From Candidatus Omnitrophota bacterium (GTDB lineage Bacteria > Omnitrophota > Omnitrophia > Omnitrophales > Aquincolibacteriaceae), in contig JAFGHI010000050.1 of the NCBI GenBank assembly GCA_016930235.1, forward strand, positions 1 through 49,004: 49,004 nt of DNA. The letters run 5' to 3'. This document shows positions 38,201-47,200 of the stretch, piece by piece. The notes beneath the pieces were generated by a model. It searched no databases and had not been told where the DNA came from. It saw only the letters and a list, made by a program, of their open reading frames with translations. A program made the position numbers and the translations under genes. Numbering within the stretch: the stretch's first letter is position 1; each line of letters starts with the position of its first letter.

Positions 38201-41200
38201 ATGCATGGATTTGGCCGCGCCGCCGCTCGTTAAACTCAACGTCGCAAAACCCGAAAACCATTGAAAATTTTTGTACTGGGTATTCGAGGCATCAAGATCC
38301 GGACCGATCAGGCCGTTATAACCGCCCCGCAAAGCCTCATCCACACCCATCGGCCGATCCGCAATTTCGGCTCGGATCCCAAGCTCTCGTAATTTTTCTT
38401 TTGTTTGCGTAATCGCTTGTTCGATCTTCCCACTCTCTTCACCCTTACCAAAAACGAATGCTAACCTCACCTCGGGGCTGATCAGGCGCTGGATATTCCT
38501 GGCGGTACTCACCGCTATCTCAACCAGGACATTCGCATCCGGATTCTGATTCGTCGTAATATCGGCCAGCATAAATGTTCCGTCGGTACCAATCACGGAA
38601 TAAGGCGTACTATAAAGTTCGGCGGCGGAAACATGCCGGACCCCCTCGGCCATCCCGACGAGCATCTTCATGGCGTAAATCACGTGTTCGGAATCATATT
38701 CCTTTCCTGAAACCATCGCATCGGCCTCACCGCTCGCCATCATCCAGGCACCGTAAAAAAGATCTTCCGGCCCCCGTAACAGACCTTTGGCTATCTTCGG
38801 TGCGAGCACTTTTTTTATCATTTTCATTTGGATATCGAGCGTCCGCCAGCCGGTACTGATCATGTCAGCCGTTATCGCCTCTTCAGGCATTCCGTTGAAA
38901 TTTAATCGAAAATATTTGCCCGCGGAATCTTTCCACTCCTGACCCATCCGCGTTACCGGATCGATGACTCGCGCCCGGGAAACATCGACCCCCGCCTTTT
39001 CTGCCGCGGCCTGAACCGCGGCCGCATCGCCAAGCAGAATCACCTCGCCGATATCTTTCTGTAAAAATGCGGCAACAGCCCTTAAGACATCCGGACTTAA
39101 CGCCTCGGGAATGACGATCCGTGCATGCTTGGCGCGCGCCAAGGATTCCAATCTCTGAAGATAGGCATCGATAAGCCCCCGACTTTCCATAAACGCCAGC
39201 GTATCTTTGGCCATTTCGAGCGCATGAAAATTGGAGAACATGAAGATCCTGGCGGGGAAACGCCCGCTCGCCTTCAATTTTTCACCGAACGCTGCATCCT
39301 GCCCGGGATAGATCTTGCTCAGGTGCGTCGCGAGGATCGTCGCGGCATCAAGCTGCATCGTTCCTTCGCCCGAAAAAACAATGTCCGGTCTTTTGGCAAC
39401 AACAATCTGACGCGTTTTTTCCATCAGCATCGGATAAGGATGCCCTTGGGAAAGGCCCAATCCGGCTTTCGTCGTCCAGTAGGAAACGAGTGCCACGCTC
39501 GCGTTTTCATCCCCCGTCTTTTCCCGGTAAGCATCGACAAAACGGATAATTGCGTCCGCGGTTTGCGCGGCTTTCGCATTCATAAATGCTTCGTCTTGCA
39601 TGTCTTTTAAAGCCAGTCCGTCGATCCAGTTATTGAACGCGGCAAACATGACCGGACTTTCAGGATTGTAGGTCGGATTTTTGGGCATATGAAATATGAA
39701 GCCGCGGGCCTGATCGCTCAATTCAATGATCTGCGGCGCTGTCACAGAAATGCGGCCAAAGGGACGTGCTGCTTGAGACCGCAATTCGGATCTTGGTTCA
39801 CCATCTTCCCCGAACGGCCAGTCAAGGACAGGGCCGGTCATTTTATAAAGTGCCAAATTGCCGCCGCCTTTATTGGCGATGATCATTTGGTCCGGGGCAA
39901 CAGGAAAGAAATCAGTCGGGCCGGAAATCGTCGGGTAACTTTCCCTGTGAACCGATAAAGTAGGCGGTTTGTTAGAGTAATACTCAGGCTGAACCGCTTC
40001 CATCGGAACCCAGCGGTCTTTGTCAATATCTAGGGCTGTAAAACGACGGAGTGTATTGTTCCCGGAATTCCCCACCAAGAAGCTTTCGACGCCGCCGGAT
40101 TCCGTCCTTTCAGCAAAGGCCATGAGAGCCGTCGGTTCTGAGATCGTCTCAACGCCGTTAGGGTCCCTTTCAGAAACAATCACGCCCGTATTGACAAACT
40201 GAGTACCGTTATTCGTAAAGATCCGAAGATCATGAATATTGGCCAAGACAAATTTATTCTTGGATAACCAAAGCATGGCTGCCGGAAGGTGAATGGACTG
40301 CCCGCCGCCTTCGTGATCTTTTTGCGGCAGGAGCACTTCTTTGGGGATTAACTTATCGCCGTCTAGCTGAAACCGGCGGATCGTGTTATTCCCCCTATTC
40401 GCAAGGAAGAATTCCGTATCCGAAAGCTTCAAGAGCGCAATACCTATTGTAATGGTTATGCTCGAAATATCATGGGGATCCTCAACGGGTTCCACGATGT
40501 TCCGGATTTCCCATTTTTCCCCGCTCCACTTTAAGACGATCAATCTCGGCTGCGATCCTATTGAGGAAACAATGATGGTGGATTCATTCAGCCGAAGGGA
40601 AGCCATCGGATGAGTAAATTGAGGTTCGCGTCTAGCGAGCTCTAAAGCATTCTCCGGAAGAACCTGGAGAAGATCTAATTTGCCTGTTTCCCGGTTGTAA
40701 TTAAGAAGAGTGAGATAGTGCATGTACCAATCGGTCATCAGGAAGCCGGTCGGCGACAAGCGGGCAAAACTCGTCCCCCGCGCTGAATCCATAAACTTCA
40801 TTCTTGGATCGCTTGCTTCCAAAATCCGAATGTACTGCCCGTTCATGAGCTTAAGGTCCTCAGGCATGTGATCCTGAATAGCCTGGCTGATCGCGTTATA
40901 GCTTCGCATATCGACATTATCAAGGAAGCTCAAATCCTTGAAACCCAAAACCTGCAAGATTCGCTTAAGATGTTCTACTCCGTGGACATAAAAATCCTGC
41001 CTGCGATGATCACCCTGCTTAATACTGAATTGCCAGCTTGGGCCTTCATACTCGGGGGCATAGGCCGTGACAACACCGGCGCGCGCCGCTGCCGGCTTCG
41101 CGGGCTGCTCCTCACGCAGCTCGGCCCTTTGGGCGGACGGCCCAAAGGACTGAGCAGTACCAATTTCGGTCGGAAATTGGTGCAGCTCGGAGCGTGAAGA

Positions 41201-44200
41201 TAACACAGGTTCAAAGTTCAAAGTTAAAGGTTCAAGGTTAACCGCAGGTTGTGAATCTAACTTTAAACTTTGAACTTTAAACATTGAACTTTCTGTTGGG
41301 TGCAGCTCGGACCTTTCAGTTCTTTTGTAAGTAACATTGGGATAGTAAAAAACCGAGATGTAGATATCGTTTCTTGCGCCCGGGCGGCTATCTTTGACGG
41401 CCGAATCAACGATAAAACGCGCACGATCGGCATAATCGCGAACAGATTGCGCAACTGATGCACCGATATCTTCCGGAGAATCTTGCTTTTTAACCCCGAA
41501 CCCGTCTTTCTCAAGAACGATAACTGTTTCAAAACCTTTTTCTCTGAAATATTCCATTTGCTTCCGGATTCTTCCGGCAAGCTCCGGAAAGGTAACAATA
41601 ACCCCGCTTATGCCTGTCGCTAAATTTTGGAACCAAAAGGGTTCGTGTCCATCATAAAGAACAAAGCTTGCATGATGGCCCGGGTCCTCGATCACGTCCT
41701 CGATCACGCGAAAATCTGAAGCAGCTCTGCCATAAACTGCTTTGATGCGGTTGATATTTTCCATATGCAACTCTGCACTCTCGGCGCTTTGTCTAACCGT
41801 AAAACGCTCCAATATACCGCCCATTTTTTGGCTACCCATAACTTTTCGATCATACATAATCAGGACATGAGAAGGCCTGTCCTCCTGCGCCGAATCTTTA
41901 AACATTCCAAACTGAAAAGAACCTCTTTCAAGGGGTGCGCTCATAAAACCAGAACCTTGGTTTCTAGAAGGCGATTCCGATACGGTGAGAGACGCCCAAT
42001 GGCCCTCTTTGCCTTTTTTAACCAAAAATAGATCGGCCCTTAAATCTTTCTTATCAGCGCTGACCACGAGGATGTAGGCAGGAGAACCCGCTTGAGGATT
42101 GAGATTAAAGACTTCAAAACCCAGGACATCTTCTTTGACAAGTTCCAGCTTGCGGTTAATATAATCTTGAGATAATCCAAAAAGGCCAACAATTTGAGCC
42201 ACGGCTTCGTCTTTGGTTAAAAATGTCCGGTGAATCTCAGCACCCAACGAACTCTTGTGCGGCTTGGAATTTGGCCACATAGCTGCAAGACTAGAAAGCC
42301 GCTTCGACAACTCATCATGAAAATATTCCTCGGGAAGATCCATGCCATCGTAGTATGGTTTTTCACGCGTTGGAAGCCGTTGCTTCGCTAGTTCAGCGGC
42401 GAGTTCCTGCGCTTCTTCAAAAAAACCAAGCAAGTCCTGCACGGTGCAATTCCGCCTTTTCAGAAAGAAGTAATCTACCACATATGAAATACTGTGCTGA
42501 ACATTCCAGGGCGCTATCTTCGTCCTCCGGATTTCGGCAGACAAGTTGTCTCTTATATCATCTGAAGAGGGCCAGACCCTAGAGACCTCCTGCAAAGCTT
42601 GAGCCAGCATTCCTGCTGTCGTGATATCTTCGGTATCAAGCTTTGAAAACCGCGCGAGTAATTCCATTTTGTCTAAAGCCGCCAACAAAATATCCCATTC
42701 CTTCTGACGGCGAATGATGTCAGGATTTCGTCTTACATAATCCGCCAGCCCTTCCAAATCATGGGAATACGCCCTTATAATTTGCGGTTCCCAGGAAACG
42801 CCGAGCGAACGGCCTTCCTGTTGTAAAATTTCGAGAACTTTTTTTCTGGTCAAATCACCATTCATCCGCCCCAGAACTATAAGAAGGTCGGGAACCGATT
42901 TCCTCCTGATTAATTCACGAATCGCCTGAACGGAATCGGTTGCCAATTCAGGCTCGTAATGATTCAAGCCCAAAGTAATTTTAACAAGCTCCTCCGGGCT
43001 AAACTGCTTGATTTGACCAGGTTTTAATCTCTGATAGTCCTTCGGGTGGTCATCGGGAGAAAAGATTGACCGCAATATTCTGTTCCATCTCGTAGGCTTT
43101 TTGCCCTTTGGATCTTCCGCCCGCAGCTCGGAGCGTCCGGAAAGCTGTGACACGGAACGTGTGACGGGTGACATGTCAACTCCTGTCACTTGTCTCATGT
43201 CACTTGTCACCTGATCAGAGTGCAGCTCGGAGCGTCTAGTTTGGTTTCGGGTCAATTTTTGATATTTCCGGGGGTTATAACGATAAAATAGCGGACCCGT
43301 TATGCCGGAAAACTCGAGAACATTAATAAGCAGAAGGCCTAGAAATAAAAAAAGATTCGTGATCGGACCCACGAGCGTCCCGAACTCGGGATCGGGCACA
43401 ACTAGCCATGATATAAATAAAACTGCACCCAAATTCATGGGCAAAAATATCAACCCGTCTTTCTCAATACGCGGGGCATTACGTCCGAAAGACGTATAGT
43501 TCCTATAACGAATCGACTTTGCGAAATGTCGTAACCCCAAAAATATATCCAAAAGCATATGAAGCACACTAATGGAAAGTAGAATTGCCCAAACGGGATG
43601 ATTCGAAGCAAAATCCAAAACCGGCTGTAAGAACGAAATTGTTTCCCGCAGCTCGGAGCGTTGCCAAGTATCGGCAAGTGTTTTAAGCTGTTTTTTCAAT
43701 TCTTTAGAAAATGCGGGGTTGAATTCTCGTATGATCTGTGGTGACAAAACCGCACCAGTTTCGGAGTCTGTGGATTCAATGCTCGATAGAAGAAATTCCG
43801 GAATTTGATCTGATATCCGGGCAGCTATTGTTTTTGCTGCTTCAAAAAAACCAAGCAATTCCTCTGTTCTGCGATTTCGATTCGCTAAAAAATCATTGAT
43901 TGCCCCAAAAATAATGTCGTTACGTTTGTTGGGTAGTCCCGTACTGGTAAAATAACTTGAAACTTTAGAAATATCTTTTAAGGCTCGGTCCAGCATTTCC
44001 GTTGTTTTTACGCTTTCCGGGTCTAACATCGAAAACAATTTGAGTAATCCGGGTTTTCTTAAAGCCGTTAACAAAATAGCCCATTCCGCCCGGCGGGTCG
44101 AAAACGAAGGATTTTTTCTCACATAGTCTGCTAACCCTTTCAAATCCTTTTTATGAGCACTGATAATATCCTGGGTCCACGAAACTCCAAGGGAACTACC

Positions 44201-47200
44201 TTCTTTTTGTAACATTTCAAGGATTCTTTGACAGGTATCCGGGACGAATATATTATGCAGTACAGTAAATACGATCAGAAGATCAGGAATGGATTGCCGC
44301 CTAATCAACTCACGAATTGCCACAACAGAATCGGTTGCTAATTCAGGCTCGTAATGATTCAAACCCGAAATAATCTCGAGAAGTTTCTGAGGACTAAGCA
44401 ACCTCATTTTGGACGGAATTGAGCGCAGCTCGGATCTCGATAAAAACCTCTCGCCCCTTCGAACCAGTGTCTGGTGCGTCCTTAAAAATTTCCATATCTC
44501 ATTCCAATGCCCCTCACTGATTGTGTTGACATGACCGGTAGCCATATCCGGACTTTTGTGCTCAATCAGATAAGTTTCATGCCCGGAAGCCGTCATCATG
44601 TTCTGATTTTCGGTATCTCTTCGTTCTTCCGGCGTTTTCTGGCCCAGCACCGCTTGGATGGCTTTCAATTGATGAAGCGCCCGGTCACGATTGGCCGCAT
44701 TGATTTTCGGGATTCGGCCGCTGCGGCTGGTATTTCGCAACTCGGAGCGCCCAGAAAGTTGTGACACGGGACGTGTAACGGGTGACATGCCAACTCTTGT
44801 CACTTGTCTCGTGTCACCTGTCACTTCTCCAGAATGCAGCTCGGAGCGAGGTTTGCTCGAAGCATCATCAGAGGGCTTAGCGCCGAACCCGCTTGAACCG
44901 GAATTTCCCTGTATCTTTTGCAATCTTTCCAATGCCTCCGCAACCACCGGCCTATTATCGTATCCCGGCGTTTCAAGTGTCCCTATCCATCCGTTTCTTA
45001 AATCTTCACTGTCCCGCCTATACTCATCCTCCGCGAAATCATTTTTCAAAGCTTCTAAATGCGGAATCGCACGAACATCTCCGCGGTTGCCAAGTTCTAT
45101 AATCACATCATGGCGTACTCCGGAGCCGGCTGTGCTTAACATTTCAATCAATTCGTCAACCGATTTCTTCTTCAAATCTGGTAAAGTTAATGCCCATGAA
45201 TCCATGTATATCACTATCAACCCCAAAACGACACCGAACACAGCCAAACTAAACAACATGAGTGATAATCGCCCGCCTGAAACCAAACCAGAATCACTCT
45301 CCCCAAGAACATTAATCACCTCTGAAAGCATCCGCAGCTCGGAGCGATTGGATTGTTGCATTGCTTCTTCGAGAGGGACAAACGGCAAGCCCGACGCTTT
45401 GGCAACTGCGGAATGCGTCACAGCGCCTTTATACAGATTGAAGCCGCGCGCTAATTCGGTAAAGCCCTTTGTCTTGGCCGCTTTCTCCGGGCCCATCAGA
45501 AGGACCACAAGATAAGCAAGTTTCGCCGCCTCAAGACCGACCGAAACATGGAGCGGGATGGCGCTCGGCATATTAGTGATCGTGAATTTTTGGATGCCTC
45601 GCTCATCGGAGATCCATCCATCGTGATATTTTTTTGCTGTCGAACCGGCGATATTGCCGCCCTGGTCAATGGCGATGTCCGCCACATACTCAAGCAGTCC
45701 GAGCTTGGCGAGTTCGTCGTAAAGCGCATCATCGATTTCCCGCGGCGCTACCGCACCTTCCACGAGAATCGCACCCACAAGCCCATTGACTTTTCTCAAG
45801 TGTCCGAGAATCTCTGGCGGTAGGTTCGGGTGCATTTTGGGATCGGGCCTTTTCAGAACAAGAATTTTTGATCCCAAACTTTTTGCCGCGATAATTTCCT
45901 GAAGCTCACGGATCCTGGTCTCATTGACCTCGGTGATCACCACCGTCGCGCCCATTTCCGCAAAAGTAACAGCAGCCGCTTCACCGGCAACGCCGCCGCC
46001 GAGGACCATCAGTTTTTTCCCTTCCAGCGAACCTTTGAGGGCTTGCAGAATCCGGGGATATTTTTCGACAACTTCCAGGAACCGGGCATCCAACCCATCC
46101 GAGTTCATCGACCGGTGATAACTGGCAAACACGGCATAGCGCACGGCTGAAAGCCAGCCGGCGGCATGGCTCGCGGGCCGGAGAACAGGCGTTTTGTTGA
46201 CGCCATGATCATCATAGGCAATCGTTTCATAGGCAACCGCGGCCTTCACCCTGGCAAGGAGATCCGCGGTCAATTGTTTGGAAGCGGCAAGATGCAAATA
46301 AGTGAAGAGTACGGCATTGTCCAGAAGATCATATTCGCTCGGCCTCGGATCTTTAATGCTGACCACAATTTTTTCTTTCGATGCCTGCGCCCGCGAGACG
46401 AATTTATCATGCTCGAGCACTTCAGCCCCGGCAGCACGATACTCCTCATCTAAAAAATAAACCTTCCCCGTATACCGGTTGATGCCGGCTCCCGCCTCGA
46501 CATAAATAGGATTCTTAATGTCAATCTGCCGCAGAAATTTAATGCCGATCGGCGTCAACCCCATGCGGGCTTCGTTAAGGACAACGGCCCGGGGCACAAA
46601 GATCGGGCCTGCTTGAAGGGCAATCTCAGGATCGAAGATTGTCCGCAAAAATTCGATGAGTTCTTCTTTCCTCCACAGTTCGACCGGCGAATGGATTTGC
46701 TCACTCCAAGCCGTCTCGGCTTCCTGAATCGCCTCTGAGATATTATCTTCTATATTTGCCAGTCGCAGCTCGGAGCGTGCCTGATCTTCTTGATCAGGTA
46801 CCGCAAGCGTTCGAACAACTTGACGTTGTTCGGAGCGTGAATCGGTCGGATTCACGACCCGAGCAGTACTCGATTCGAACGGAATCGAGCGCACCTGTCC
46901 GCCTTCTTTTTGGCGGAGCTCGGAACGAAAAGAAGCGATTAATTCTTCTATGAAATTTCGTTGATTGCGGGACCAAGCAATCCCATCTCTCAGGTTCTTA
47001 AGTTCGCCAAAACTTTTTGCGCCAATTGATGATAAAAAGAGAAAACGTTCCTCAGGATCGGGAAGAAGCGCCGTCAGGGCTTCACTGTAATATCCCATCC
47101 CGGCAAAACGGCCGAGGAATTCATGACCCACCAGAAAATCGCCGCCTGTCAAAAATGCCTTGGCGACTTCAGGGCTATAACCCGAGATTTGTGAAGCGGC

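Noticed and set aside
43122..44848. CRISPR-like array interpretation of the RSEL-flanked repeats
   Set aside because: Repeat spacing is irregular (tens to over a thousand bases), the spacers encode conserved domains, and no cas gene is present.
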